A stretch of DNA of 59,535 nucleotides from Massilia niastensis DSM 21313 (lineage in GTDB: Bacteria > Pseudomonadota > Gammaproteobacteria > Burkholderiales > Burkholderiaceae_D). The translations under genes and the position numbers were made by a program. This document shows, in pieces, positions 12,812 through 22,936 of the stretch (its first letter is position 1; every line of letters begins with the position of its first letter). A model generated the notes under the pieces. That model saw only the letters and a list, made by a program, of their open reading frames with translations, was not told the origin of the DNA and ran no database searches. The stretch covers positions 1-59,535 of the forward strand of contig NZ_KB908116.1 of the NCBI RefSeq assembly GCF_000382345.1. Reading direction: 5' to 3'.

Positions 12812-13615
12812 GTGTCGAACCTAGTCGAAATCCGCGATCTGCACTTTGCATACGGAGAGCGTTCCATCCTGTCGAACCTCCGCATGGACTTCCCACGCGG
12901 TAAGCTGGTGGCTGTCATGGGCGGCTCGGGTTGCGGCAAGACCACGGTGCTGCGCCTGATCGGCGGACAGATCCGTCCCCAGCGCGGCGAAGTCCGGGTG
13001 GGCGGCGAAGTCGTGCACCGGCTTGATACCGAAGGCCTGTATCGCCTGCGCCGCCGCATGGGTATGCTGTTCCAGTTCGGCGCCCTGTTCACCGACCTGT
13101 CGGTATTCGATAACGTCGCCTTCCCGCTGCGCGAGCACACCGAGCTGCCGGAAGAACTGATCCGCGACCTGGTACTCATGAAACTGAATGCTGTCGGCCT
13201 GCGCAATGCGCACCGCCTGAAGCCGGCCGAAATCTCGGGCGGCATGGCGCGCCGCGTCGCCGTGGCGCGCGCCGTCGCGCTCGACCCCGAACTGATCATG
13301 TACGACGAGCCCTTCGCCGGCCTCGACCCGATCTCGATGGGCGTGACCGCCAACCTGATCCGCAACCTGAACGACGCCCTCGGCTCGACCTCGATCCTGG
13401 TCTCGCACGACGTGCACGAGTGCTTTGCGATCGCCGACTACGTGTATTTCATGTCGGCAGGCAAGATCGTCGCCGAAGGCAGCCCGGCCGAACTGCGCGT
13501 GTCCGAAGACCCCTACGTGAAGCAGTTCGTGAACGCCGCCCCGGACGGTCCGGTGCCCTTCCACTATCCCGGCAAGTCGCTGGCCGAGGACCTCGGCCTG
13601 GGAGCGCGCAAATGA
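12812..13615 (+). CDS. mlaF: Phospholipid ABC transporter ATPase MlaF
   Basis: A 267-aa ABC ATPase powering phospholipid movement across the inner-membrane MlaFEDB complex. Walker A is GGSGCGKTT (about 37-45), the signature is ISGGMARRVAVARA, Walker B is LIMYDEPFAGLD and the switch histidine is in VSHD. The start is GTG at 12812; no in-frame ATG gives the expected N-terminus. The stop overlaps the mlaE ATG (ATGA). It heads a six-gene operon in the order F-E-D-A-C-B, where mlaA is included in the cluster, as in Burkholderia. Confidence 0.95.
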   Translation: MSNLVEIRDLHFAYGERSILSNLRMDFPRGKLVAVMGGSGCGKTTVLRLIGGQIRPQRGEVRVGGEVVHRLDTEGLYRLRRRMGMLFQFGALFTDLSVFDNVAFPLREHTELPEELIRDLVLMKLNAVGLRNAHRLKPAEISGGMARRVAVARAVALDPELIMYDEPFAGLDPISMGVTANLIRNLNDALGSTSILVSHDVHECFAIADYVYFMSAGKIVAEGSPAELRVSEDPYVKQFVNAAPDGPVPFHYPGKSLAEDLGLGARK

Positions 13616-14394
13616 TCGCCCGCATCCTCGAAACCGTCGGCCGCCAGACGCGCGAAGTGATCGCCAGCATCGGCTTCGCCACTCGCGCCTTCTTCAACCT
13701 GCTGGGCGTGTCGCCCGGCGCGTTCCGCCGCCCGGCCCTGATCTCGGAGCAGGTCCACTTCATCGGCAACTATTCGCTGGTGATCATCGTCGTTTCCGGC
13801 CTGTTCGTCGGCATGGTGCTGGGCCTGCAGGGCTACTACACGCTGAACCAGTACGGCGCCGAGCAGAAGCTCGGCCAGGTGGTCGCGCTGGCGCTAACCC
13901 GCGAACTCGGTCCCGTGGTCACCGCGCTGCTGTTCGCCGGCCGCGCCGGCACCTCGCTCACCGCGCAGATCGGCCTGATGAAGGCCGGCGAGCAGCTGAC
14001 GGCCATGGAAATGATGGCGATTAACCCGGTCCAGCGCGTGCTGGCGCCGCGCTTCTGGGCCGGCGTGATCGCCATGCCGATCCTGGCCACCGTGTTCTCG
14101 GCGGTCGGCGTGATGGGCGGCTACCTGGTGGGCGTGCAGCTGATCGGCGTCGACGAAGGCGCATTCTGGTCGCAGATGCAATCCGGCGTCGATGTGCGCG
14201 CTGACGTACTGAACGGTGTGATCAAAAGCTTTATCTTCGGCATCGCGGTCACGTTCACCGCGTTGTTCCAGGGTTACCAGGCCCAGCCGACGCCGGAAGA
14301 CGTGTCGCGTGCGACCACGCGCACCGTCGTCATCGCCTCGCTGATGGTCTGGGGGCTGGACTTCATCCTGACCGCACTGATGTTTAACAAGTAA
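13612..14394 (+). CDS. mlaE: Phospholipid ABC transporter permease MlaE
   Basis: A 260-aa inner-membrane permease of the MlaE family. It has hydrophobic segments in LVIIVVSGLFVGMVLGLQGY, in AGVIAMPILATVFSAVGVMG and near the C-terminus (VVIASLMVWGLDFILTALMF), and the conserved RELGPVVTALLFAGRAGTSL. The ATG overlaps the mlaF stop by the ATGA arrangement, indicating translational coupling. Two MlaE subunits normally form the transmembrane core beneath the MlaD ring. Confidence 0.95.
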   Translation: MIARILETVGRQTREVIASIGFATRAFFNLLGVSPGAFRRPALISEQVHFIGNYSLVIIVVSGLFVGMVLGLQGYYTLNQYGAEQKLGQVVALALTRELGPVVTALLFAGRAGTSLTAQIGLMKAGEQLTAMEMMAINPVQRVLAPRFWAGVIAMPILATVFSAVGVMGGYLVGVQLIGVDEGAFWSQMQSGVDVRADVLNGVIKSFIFGIAVTFTALFQGYQAQPTPEDVSRATTRTVVIASLMVWGLDFILTALMFNK

Positions 14395-14417
14395 TTTAGG
14401 TTCCGTAGGGTATACGT

Positions 14418-14891
14418 ATGCATCGCAAAACTATCGACGTCTGGGTTGGCCTGTTCGTTCTGCTGGGCGCGGCTTCGCTGCTGTTCCTCGCCCTCAAGGC
14501 GGGCAACCTGAGCACGGTTTCGTTCAGCCAGACCTATACGATCACCGGCAAGTTCGACAACATCGGCGGCCTCAAGCCGCAGGCGCCGGTCAAGAGCGCC
14601 GGTGTGGTGGTCGGCCGCGTGGGGGAAATCAGCTTCGACGACAAGACCTTCCAGGCTCTGGTGCGCCTCGATATGGAGCCTGCGTATAAATTCCCGAAGG
14701 ACAGTTCTTTGAAGATCTTGACCGCCGGCTTGCTGGGCGAACAGTACATCGGCATCGAACCCGGTGGCGATACCCAGAACCTGGCGAACGGCGACCGCAT
14801 CAACCGTACCCAGTCGGCCGCCGTGCTGGAAGACTTGATTAATCAGTTTATTTATAGCAAGGCCGCTGAAGGAAAGGAAGGTAGCGAATGA
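14418..14891 (+). CDS. mlaD: Phospholipid-binding MCE protein MlaD
   Basis: A 157-aa protein with one N-terminal transmembrane helix (VWVGLFVLLGAASLLFLAL) and a single MCE domain (about 40-118: FDNIGGLKPQAPVKSAGVVV onward), the normal arrangement for MlaD, which forms a periplasmic hexameric ring on MlaE. Its stop overlaps the mlaA start (ATGA). Confidence 0.95.
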   Translation: MHRKTIDVWVGLFVLLGAASLLFLALKAGNLSTVSFSQTYTITGKFDNIGGLKPQAPVKSAGVVVGRVGEISFDDKTFQALVRLDMEPAYKFPKDSSLKILTAGLLGEQYIGIEPGGDTQNLANGDRINRTQSAAVLEDLINQFIYSKAAEGKEGSE

Positions 14892-15655
14892 AGCGCATTT
14901 CCCGTATCAACAGCATCCTGGCCGCTTGCGCAATACTGGCCCTGAGCGGTTGCGCCAGCACGGCGAACAATCCGCAGGATCCGTTCGAAGGCTATAACCG
15001 CGCCGTCTTCACGTTCAACGATGCGGTCGACCGCACCGTCCTGAAGCCGACCGCCACCGCCTACAAGAAAACCCTGCCGGATTTCGCGCAGACCGGCGTG
15101 AACAACTTCTTCGGCAACCTGTCGGACGCCTGGAGCGCAGTGAATAACTTGTTGCAAGGCAAAGGCCAGGCCGGCATGGGCGACGTCACCCGCGTCGCCC
15201 TGAACTCGACCTTCGGCATCTTCGGCCTGCTCGACATCGCCTCGGAAGCCGGCATCCCGAAGCACAACGAGGATTTCGGCCAGACCCTGGGCGTATGGGG
15301 CGTGTCGAGCGGTCCCTACTTGATGTTGCCATTGTTGGGCCCATCTACGGTACGTGATACCGCGGCGCTGCCGGCCGATTTCGCCGGCGACCCATGGAAG
15401 TACAAGGAGCCGACCAACTGGCGCAACATCGGCGCCGCGGTGCGTGTCGTCGACAAGCGCGCCACCCTGCTGGATGCCTCGAACCTGCTGGAAGACGCCG
15501 CCCTGGACCGCTACGAATTCATCCGCGACGGCTACATGCAGCGCCGCCAGAGCCAGGTCTACGACGGCAACGTGCCCGAACAGGCCGAGCCCGAGGAAGA
15601 CAAGTCCTCGAATTCGCAGGTCGTGCCGCAGCCGGTGTCATCCGAAAAGCAGTAA
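14888..15655 (+). CDS. mlaA: Outer-membrane lipoprotein MlaA (VacJ)
   Basis: A 255-aa lipoprotein. The signal sequence ends in the lipobox LSGC with the lipidated Cys at position 22. The MlaA signature follows: DPFEGYNRAVFTFNDAVD and later GVWGVSSGPYLMLPLLGPS. MlaA sits in the outer membrane and removes phospholipids from the outer leaflet. In enterics the gene is usually elsewhere; here it lies between mlaD and mlaC. The C-terminal 35 residues are acidic and low-complexity. GAAGG precedes the ATG. Confidence 0.95.
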   Translation: MKRISRINSILAACAILALSGCASTANNPQDPFEGYNRAVFTFNDAVDRTVLKPTATAYKKTLPDFAQTGVNNFFGNLSDAWSAVNNLLQGKGQAGMGDVTRVALNSTFGIFGLLDIASEAGIPKHNEDFGQTLGVWGVSSGPYLMLPLLGPSTVRDTAALPADFAGDPWKYKEPTNWRNIGAAVRVVDKRATLLDASNLLEDAALDRYEFIRDGYMQRRQSQVYDGNVPEQAEPEEDKSSNSQVVPQPVSSEKQ

Positions 15656-15731
15656 GAAGAGTTAACCGGGACAGTGCCACGCCGTCGGCGCCACGGGGCG
15701 CGCGGCGCGGCAGGCCAACGAAAGGAAAAAT

Positions 15732-16388
15732 ATGCACATGAAGCCACTGATTCAACTGATTGCCAGCGCGACCGCCAGCATCGCTTTCGCCACCAGCGTG
15801 ATCGCCGCGCCGGCGCCGGCCGCCAACGAGGCGCCGGACGTACTGATCAAGCGCATCAGCGCCGACGTGATCGACGCCGTCAAGGCCGACAAGGATATCC
15901 AGGCCGGCAACCGCTCCAAGATCATGGACCTGGTGAACGTGAAGATCCTGCCGTACGTGGATTCCGAAAAGATGACCGCGCAGGCCGCCGGCCGCTTCTG
16001 GCGCCAGGCCACCCCGGAACAGCAGAAGCGCCTGTCGGAGGAATTCCGCACCCTGCTGGTCTACACCTATGCCGGCGCGCTGTCGCAGATCAAGAACGAG
16101 ACCGTCGAATTCAAGCCGATGCGCTCCGATCCGGCCGACACCGAAGTCGAGGTGCGCTCGCAGGTGAACGTCACCCGCGGCGAGCCGATCACCCTGAATT
16201 ACCGCCTGAGCAAGACGCCTCAGAGCTGGAAGATTTACGACGTGAACGTGCTGGGGGCCTGGCTGGTCGAGACCTACAAGAGCACCTTCACCAGCGAGAT
16301 CAACAAGAACGGCATCGATGGCCTGATCAAGCGTCTGGCCGACCGCAACCAGCAACTGGCCGCCAAGCCGCTGAAGGCGCCGAAGTAA
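15732..16388 (+). CDS. mlaC: Periplasmic phospholipid carrier MlaC
   Basis: A 218-aa soluble periplasmic protein with a Sec signal peptide (cleavage probably after VIAAPAPA). The family region includes KILPYVDSEKMTAQAAGRFW and LSEEFRTLLVYTYAGAL. MlaC shuttles lipid between MlaA and the MlaFEDB complex. AAGGA stands 6 bases before the ATG at 15732. The stop shares its last base with the mlaB ATG. Confidence 0.94.
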   Translation: MHMKPLIQLIASATASIAFATSVIAAPAPAANEAPDVLIKRISADVIDAVKADKDIQAGNRSKIMDLVNVKILPYVDSEKMTAQAAGRFWRQATPEQQKRLSEEFRTLLVYTYAGALSQIKNETVEFKPMRSDPADTEVEVRSQVNVTRGEPITLNYRLSKTPQSWKIYDVNVLGAWLVETYKSTFTSEINKNGIDGLIKRLADRNQQLAAKPLKAPK

Positions 16389-16663
16389 TGGCCGAGGCCA
16401 ATCCCATGCTCTCGCTCGAGGCCCTGACCTTCCAGAGCGCGCCCGCCGCGCTGGAGCAGGGCTGCGCCGCGATTGCGGCGGGCGAGACCGAGTTCGACCT
16501 GGGCGGCATCAAGGCCGCCGACTCGTCGGGCATCGCCTTGCTGCTGGCCTGGCAGCGCCGCGCGCTGGCTGCCGGCCAGCGCCTCACCTTCGTCAACGTT
16601 CCCGAGAACGTGCTCAAGCTGGCGGCCCTGTACGGGGTCGACGGGCTGCTGCCGCGGTCCTGA
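16388..16663 (+). CDS. mlaB: STAS-domain protein MlaB
   Basis: A 91-aa STAS-domain protein that binds MlaF and regulates or stabilises the transporter. The conserved loop is ADSSGIALLL (about 44-53). The ATG overlaps the mlaC stop as TAATG. It is the last gene of the operon. A REP pair begins only five bases after the stop codon. Confidence 0.9.
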   Translation: MAEANPMLSLEALTFQSAPAALEQGCAAIAAGETEFDLGGIKAADSSGIALLLAWQRRALAAGQRLTFVNVPENVLKLAALYGVDGLLPRS

Positions 16664-16668
16664 TGCAT

Positions 16669-16780
16669 GTAGGGTGGACGGCTATGCCGTCCACGCGTCG
16701 ATCGATATCGGCGCCGCTATCGGGCGCGATGATCTCGCTTCCGCCTGTCACCGCGTGGGCGGAAAATCCGCCCACCCTAC
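16669..16780. repeat. REP pair (REPIN-like) downstream of mlaB
   Basis: Left unit: GTAGGGTGGACGGC, a 3-base loop, GCCGTCCACGCGT (16669-16698). Right unit (16752-16780) is inverted: CGCGTGGGCGG, loop AAAAT, CCGCCCACCCTAC. The GTAG ends face outward and the spacer is about 53 bases. The same family recurs at 43460, 56336 and 59154. Confidence 0.85.
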
Positions 16781-16815
16781 CTCCCATTCCACCCCGTAAA
16801 ACGCCGGTCAAGTTC

Positions 16816-16840
16816 TTGACACGGCAATTTCCCCTATAAT
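16816..16840 (+). promoter_or_regulatory. Consensus-like promoter for the ABC-2 pair, unusual spacing
   Basis: A perfect TTGACA (16816-16821) and a perfect TATAAT (16835-16840) are separated by only 13 bases rather than about 17. TATAAT is likely the true -10, with transcription starting near 16847. It lies about 50 bases before the ATPase start codon. Confidence 0.5.
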
Positions 16841-16888
16841 GGACCGTTTCCCCGCACGGTCCGGGCGCGCCCGCGCCATCCAACAAGA

Positions 16889-17800
16889 ATGACAGCGATC
16901 CAGATAGACAGCGTCGAGAAGAGCTACAAAGGCTTCAAGGCCCTCAAGGGCGTATCCCTGAGCATCGAGGAAGGCGAGTTCTTCGGCCTCCTGGGTCCGA
17001 ACGGCGCCGGCAAGACCACCCTGATCTCCACCATCGCGGGGCTGATCCGTCCCGATGCCGGCAGCGTGCGCATCCATGGCCACGACGTCGTCAGGGAATT
17101 CCGCGACGCGCGCATGCGCCTGGGCGTGGTGCCGCAGGAGCTGGTGTTCGATCCCTTCTTCACGGTGCGCGAGACCCTGCGCCTGCAGTCCGGCTACTTC
17201 GGCATCAGGAACAACGACGCCTGGATCGACGAGGTCATGCACAACCTCGACCTGACCAACAAGGCCGACGTCAACATGCGCGCCCTGTCCGGCGGCATGA
17301 AGCGGCGCGTGCTGGTGGCCCAGGCCCTGGTGCACAAGCCGCCCGTGATCGTGCTCGACGAGCCGACCGCCGGCGTCGACGTCGAGCTGCGCCAGACCCT
17401 GTGGAAGTTCATCGCGCGCCTGAACCGCGAAGGCCATACCGTGGTCCTGACCACCCACTACCTGGAAGAAGCGCAGGCGATGTGCCAGCGCGTGGCCATG
17501 CTCAAGCTGGGGCAGGTGGTGGCGCTCGACACCATGCCGGCCCTGCTGCGCCGGGTGTCGGGTTCGCAGCTGGTGGTGCACCTGAAGAGCGGCGAGCTGC
17601 CGGGCGAGCTGCGCCACCTGGTCTCGCATGATGAACATGACAATGGCCACGGCAACAAGTACACCCTGCGCGTGAACGATTACTCGGACGTCGAGCCCAT
17701 CCTGGCGCGCCTGCGCCAGTCGGGCGCGGTGATCGACGAGATGCAGCTGGAGCAGGCCGACCTGGAAGACATCTTCATCCAGATCATGGAGGGAAAATAA
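16889..17800 (+). CDS. ABC-2 type transporter, ATP-binding protein (YadG-like)
   Basis: A 303-aa ABC ATPase with Walker A GPNGAGKTT (about 36-44), signature LSGGMKRRVLVAQ, Walker B VIVLDEPTAGVD and switch TTHYLEEA. Sequence and pairing with the next gene resemble YadG/YadH-type exporters; the substrate is unknown. Its stop overlaps the permease start (TAATG). The Shine-Dalgarno sequence is weak. Confidence 0.92.
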   Translation: MTAIQIDSVEKSYKGFKALKGVSLSIEEGEFFGLLGPNGAGKTTLISTIAGLIRPDAGSVRIHGHDVVREFRDARMRLGVVPQELVFDPFFTVRETLRLQSGYFGIRNNDAWIDEVMHNLDLTNKADVNMRALSGGMKRRVLVAQALVHKPPVIVLDEPTAGVDVELRQTLWKFIARLNREGHTVVLTTHYLEEAQAMCQRVAMLKLGQVVALDTMPALLRRVSGSQLVVHLKSGELPGELRHLVSHDEHDNGHGNKYTLRVNDYSDVEPILARLRQSGAVIDEMQLEQADLEDIFIQIMEGK

Positions 17801-18567
17801 TGAACCTGTTCTCGGTGGGCTTCCGCACCCTGTTCTACAAGGAGTCGCTGCGCTTCTGGAAGGTCGCGACCCAGACCGTGGCGGCGCCGGTCGTCACCGC
17901 CATGCTGTATCTGCTGATCTTCGGCCATGTGCTCGACGGCCGCATCGAGATGCTCGATGGCGTCAGCTACACCTCCTTCCTGATCCCGGGCCTGGTGATG
18001 ATGAGCGTGCTGCAGAACGCGTTCGCGAATTCGTCCTCGTCCCTGATCCAGTCGAAAATCACCGGCAACCTGGTGTTCATCCTGCTGCCGCCGCTGTCGC
18101 ACGCCGAGATCCTGTCGGCCTATGTGCTGGCCTCGGTGCTGCGCGGGCTCGCGGTCGGCGCCGGCGTGTTCATCGTGACCGCCTGGTTTGCGCACCTGAG
18201 CTTCGTGGCGCCGCTGTGGATCGCGGTGTTCGCCCTGCTGGGCGCGGCGATCCTGGGCACCATGGGCGTCATCGCCGGCATCTGGGCCGAGAAGTTCGAC
18301 CAGCTGGCGGCTTTCCAGAACTTCCTGATCATGCCCGCCACTTTCCTGGCCGGTGTGTTCTATTCCATCCAAAAACTGCCGCCTTTCTGGCTTGCCGTCT
18401 CGCATTTCAATCCGTTCTTTTATATGATTGACGGATTCCGTTACGGATTCTTCGGCAAATCCGACGTCTCGCCCTGGACCAGCCTGGCCATCGTGGCCGT
18501 GTTCTTCGCGGTGCTGGCGACAATTGCAATCAACCTGCTCAAGCGCGGCTACAAGCTGCGTCACTAG
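17800..18567 (+). CDS. ABC-2 type transporter permease (YadH-like)
   Basis: A 255-aa permease with about six hydrophobic helices and the ABC-2 family features FGHVLDGRIEMLDGVSYTSF and VFYSIQKLPPFW. It is translationally coupled to the ATPase gene. Forty-three bases downstream comes the bolA-like gene on the same strand, so these two genes may be co-transcribed with murA and the his genes. Confidence 0.92.
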   Translation: MNLFSVGFRTLFYKESLRFWKVATQTVAAPVVTAMLYLLIFGHVLDGRIEMLDGVSYTSFLIPGLVMMSVLQNAFANSSSSLIQSKITGNLVFILLPPLSHAEILSAYVLASVLRGLAVGAGVFIVTAWFAHLSFVAPLWIAVFALLGAAILGTMGVIAGIWAEKFDQLAAFQNFLIMPATFLAGVFYSIQKLPPFWLAVSHFNPFFYMIDGFRYGFFGKSDVSPWTSLAIVAVFFAVLATIAINLLKRGYKLRH

Positions 18568-18610
18568 GCAACAAGCACCAAGCATTAGAAATTAAACCTC
18601 TGGAGTTACC

Positions 18611-18847
18611 GTGGCGACCACACCCGAACTGATTCATAGCTATATCAGCAATGGCCTGGAGTGCACCCATCTGCACGTGGAAGGCGATGGCCAGCACTTC
18701 ACCGCCGTGATCGTGTCGCCGGCCTTTGCCGGCAAGCGCCCGATCCAGCGCCACCAGCTGGTGTATGCGGCGCTGGGCGACCGCATGCGCGAGGAAATCC
18801 ACGCGCTGTCGATGAAAACCCTCACCCCTGAAGAGTATCAAGGATAA
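18611..18847 (+). CDS. BolA/IbaG family protein
   Basis: A 78-aa protein of the BolA fold. It has ECTHLHVEGDGQHFTAVIVS and the helix-turn-helix-like core GKRPIQRHQLVYAALGDRM. BolA/IbaG proteins bind monothiol glutaredoxins and Fe-S clusters. A bolA-like gene (ibaG) directly upstream of murA is a common arrangement. The start is GTG with GGAG upstream. It ends 2 bases before murA. Confidence 0.9.
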   Translation: MATTPELIHSYISNGLECTHLHVEGDGQHFTAVIVSPAFAGKRPIQRHQLVYAALGDRMREEIHALSMKTLTPEEYQG

Positions 18848-18849
18848 GC

Positions 18850-20100
<1,251 letters not shown>

Positions 20101-20108
20101 AGCAAGCC

Positions 20109-20792
20109 ATGACTTCGACTAGTATGAGTAAAACCGCCGGTGAACCCCAGCTGATCCTGGCCCTGTCCAAGGGCCGCATCTTCGAGGACACCATGCCGCT
20201 GCTGGCGGCGGCGGGCATCGAGGTGCTCGAGAACCCGGAAACCTCGCGCAAGCTGATCCTGCCGACCAACGATCCGGGCGTGCGCGTCCTGATCGTGCGC
20301 GCCAGCGACGTGCCGACCTATGTCCAGCATGGCGCCGCCGACTTCGGCGTGGCCGGCAAGGACGTGCTGCTCGAGCATGGGGGCGAAGGCCTGTACCAGC
20401 CGATCGACCTGTGCATCGCGCAGTGCCGCATGTCGGTGGCGGTGAACGCCGGCTTCGACTACGAGACCGCGGTGCGCCAGGGCGCGCGCCTGCGCGTGGC
20501 GACCAAGTTCGTCAACACCGCGCGCGAGCACTTCGCCGCCAAGGGCGTGCACGTCGACCTGATCAAGCTGTACGGCTCGATGGAGCTGGCGCCGCTGGTC
20601 GGGCTGTCGGACGCGATCGTCGACGTGGTCTCGACCGGCGGCACCCTGCGCGCCAACAACCTGGTCGAAGTCGAAAAGATCATGGACATTTCCTCGCGCC
20701 TGGTCGTCAACCAGGCCGCGCTCAAGCTCAAGCGCGAGCGCCTGCAACCGATCCTCGCAGCGTTCGAACGCGCTTCCAAACTTCAAGGCTGA
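20109..20792 (+). CDS. hisG: ATP phosphoribosyltransferase, short form
   Basis: A 227-aa HisG catalysing the first step of histidine synthesis. It contains LALSKGRIFEDTMPLL and the PRPP loop DVVSTGGTLRANNL. This is the short form, lacking the C-terminal regulatory domain, so it should need HisZ as partner; hisZ is not in the window. I used the ATG at 20109; a second ATG at 20124 is equally possible because neither has a strong Shine-Dalgarno sequence. Confidence 0.95.
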   Translation: MTSTSMSKTAGEPQLILALSKGRIFEDTMPLLAAAGIEVLENPETSRKLILPTNDPGVRVLIVRASDVPTYVQHGAADFGVAGKDVLLEHGGEGLYQPIDLCIAQCRMSVAVNAGFDYETAVRQGARLRVATKFVNTAREHFAAKGVHVDLIKLYGSMELAPLVGLSDAIVDVVSTGGTLRANNLVEVEKIMDISSRLVVNQAALKLKRERLQPILAAFERASKLQG

Positions 20793-20795
20793 ACC

Positions 20796-22115
20796 ATGGC
20801 AGTACAGATCCGCAAGCTCGATTCCACCGCTCCCGACTTCAAGGCCACCCTGGATGCGCTGCTCGCCTTCGAGGCGGAGACCGACGACGCCATCGAATCG
20901 GCGGTCGCCAGGATCCTGGCTGACGTGAAGAAGCGCGGCGACGCCGCCGTGCTCGAATACACCAACCGCTTCGACCGCATCCCGGGCGGCGCCGCGTCGA
21001 TGGCCGCCTTCGACATCGGGCAGGCCGAACTGGACGAGGCGCTGGCCTCGCTGCCGGAAGCCCAGCGCGCCGCGCTGCGCACCGCCGCCGAGCGCATCCG
21101 CGTGTTCCACGAGCGCCAGAAGCAGGAACTGAACGGCTTCAGCTTCACCGAGCCTGACGGCACGCTGCTGGGCCAGCGCGTCACCCCGCTGGACCGCGTC
21201 GGCATCTACGTCCCGGGCGGCAAGGCCGCCTATCCGTCCTCGGTGCTGATGAATGCGATTCCGGCGCAGGTGGCGGGCGTGAAGGACATCGTCATGGTGG
21301 TGCCGACCCCCGACGGCGTGAAGAACCGGATGGTGCTGGCCGCCGCCGCGATCGCCGGCGTGACGCGCGTGATCACCATCGGCGGCGCCCAGGCCGTGGC
21401 CGCGCTGGCCTACGGCACCGAAACCATTCCCCCGGTCGACAAGATCGTCGGCCCCGGCAACGCCTATGTCGCCTCGGCCAAGCGCCGCGTGTTCGGCACG
21501 GTCGGCATCGACATGATCGCCGGTCCTTCCGAGATCCTGGTGCTGTGCGACGGCTCGACCGACCCGGACTGGGTGGCGATGGACCTGTTCTCGCAGGCCG
21601 AGCACGACGAGCTGGCCCAGGCCATCCTGCTGTGCCCGGACGCGGACTACATCGCCAGGGTCGAAGAGAGCATCCACAGGCTGCTGCCGACCATGCCGCG
21701 CCATGCGACGATCACCACCTCGCTGACCGACCGCGGCGCGCTGGTGAAGGTGCGCGACATGGAAGAAGCTTGCGAGATCGCCAACGCGATCGCGGCCGAG
21801 CACCTGGAAATCTCCGCCGCAGAGCCTTTGCTGTGGGCCGACAAGATCCGCCACGCGGGCGCCATGTTCCTCGGCCGCTTCTCGTCCGAATCGCTGGGCG
21901 ACTACTGCTGCGGCCCGAACCACGTGCTGCCGACCTCGCGCACCGCGCGTTTCTCGTCGCCGCTGGGCGTGTACGACTTCCAGAAGCGCTCGTCGGTGAT
22001 CATGGTGAGCGAGGCCGGCGCCCGGACGCTGGGCAAGGTTGCGGCCGAACTGGCCTACGGCGAAGGCTTGCAGGCCCACGCAAGGAGCGCGGAGCTGCGC
22101 CTCGAGAAGTCATGA
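20796..22115 (+). CDS. hisD: Histidinol dehydrogenase
   Basis: A 439-aa zinc- and NAD-dependent enzyme for the last two oxidations to histidine. Typical segments are LDRVGIYVPGGKAAYPSSVL, KIVGPGNAYVASAKR, IAGPSEILVLCDG and HDELAQAILL. It lies 3 bases after hisG. The stop overlaps the start of the methyltransferase gene (ATGA), so the his transcript continues into that gene. Confidence 0.97.
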   Translation: MAVQIRKLDSTAPDFKATLDALLAFEAETDDAIESAVARILADVKKRGDAAVLEYTNRFDRIPGGAASMAAFDIGQAELDEALASLPEAQRAALRTAAERIRVFHERQKQELNGFSFTEPDGTLLGQRVTPLDRVGIYVPGGKAAYPSSVLMNAIPAQVAGVKDIVMVVPTPDGVKNRMVLAAAAIAGVTRVITIGGAQAVAALAYGTETIPPVDKIVGPGNAYVASAKRRVFGTVGIDMIAGPSEILVLCDGSTDPDWVAMDLFSQAEHDELAQAILLCPDADYIARVEESIHRLLPTMPRHATITTSLTDRGALVKVRDMEEACEIANAIAAEHLEISAAEPLLWADKIRHAGAMFLGRFSSESLGDYCCGPNHVLPTSRTARFSSPLGVYDFQKRSSVIMVSEAGARTLGKVAAELAYGEGLQAHARSAELRLEKS

Positions 22116-22936
22116 CCGGCTGGGTCAACCAGGTATTCTGCGAGGATGCGCTGGCAGGTATGGCGCGCATTCCGGACGGGTCGATCGACCTGATCCTGAC
22201 CGACCCGCCTTATAACCTTGGCAAGGACTACGGCAACGCCTCCGACCAGCAGAGCGTCGAGGCCTACCTGGCCTGGACCGAGCAGTGGATCGATGCCGCC
22301 CTGCCCAAGCTGAAAGCCAACGGCAGCCTGTACGTGTTCCTGACCTGGCGCTTCGCGCCGGAGATCTTCGTGATGCTGAAGAAGCGCATGACGATGATGA
22401 ACGAGATCATCTGGGACCGCCGCGTGCCCTCGATGGGCGGCAGCGTGCGCAGTTACAGCTCGGTGCACGACACCATCGGTTTCTTCGTGAACCGCAAGGA
22501 TTACTACTTCGACCTGGATGCGGTGCGCATCCCGTACGACGCCGAAACCAAGAAGGCGCGCTCGCGTTCGATATTCGTGGGGGCGAAATGGCTCGAAGTC
22601 GGCTACAATCCCAAGGATGTGTGGAGCGTATCCCGTCTCCACCGCGAGCATCCGGAACGGGCAGACCACCCGACCCAGAAGCCGCTCGAAATCATCGAGC
22701 GCATGCTCAAGGCCTCCTGTCCACCGGATGGGATCGTGCTTGACCCCTTCATGGGCAGCGGCACCACGGCGATCGCGGCCAAACGCCTCGGTCGCCGCTT
22801 CACAGGCTTCGAACTGAATCCCGCCTACTGCGACATCATCCAGGAGCGCCTTGCCGCGCCCGAGGTGCCTGTCGTGGGAAGCAAGAAACGTAAGGCGGCC
22901 GCGAAGACCGCCGTCACCACCGAAGGAACGCCATGA
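22112..22936 (+). CDS. Site-specific DNA (adenine-N6) methyltransferase, beta-class order, inside the his operon
   Basis: A 274-aa DNA methyltransferase of the N6/N4 family. The catalytic motif IV DPPY is at residues 31-34 and the SAM-binding motif I DPFMGSGTT at 211-219; with IV before I this is the beta-class order. HPTQKP, which precedes motif I in this family, is present. Recognition sequence cannot be read from the protein. There is no restriction gene beside it, so it is an orphan enzyme. Both junctions are ATGA overlaps (hisD before, hisC after), showing full translational coupling. The C-terminal 25 residues are a Lys/Ala-rich tail. Confidence 0.93.
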   Translation: MTGWVNQVFCEDALAGMARIPDGSIDLILTDPPYNLGKDYGNASDQQSVEAYLAWTEQWIDAALPKLKANGSLYVFLTWRFAPEIFVMLKKRMTMMNEIIWDRRVPSMGGSVRSYSSVHDTIGFFVNRKDYYFDLDAVRIPYDAETKKARSRSIFVGAKWLEVGYNPKDVWSVSRLHREHPERADHPTQKPLEIIERMLKASCPPDGIVLDPFMGSGTTAIAAKRLGRRFTGFELNPAYCDIIQERLAAPEVPVVGSKKRKAAAKTAVTTEGTP

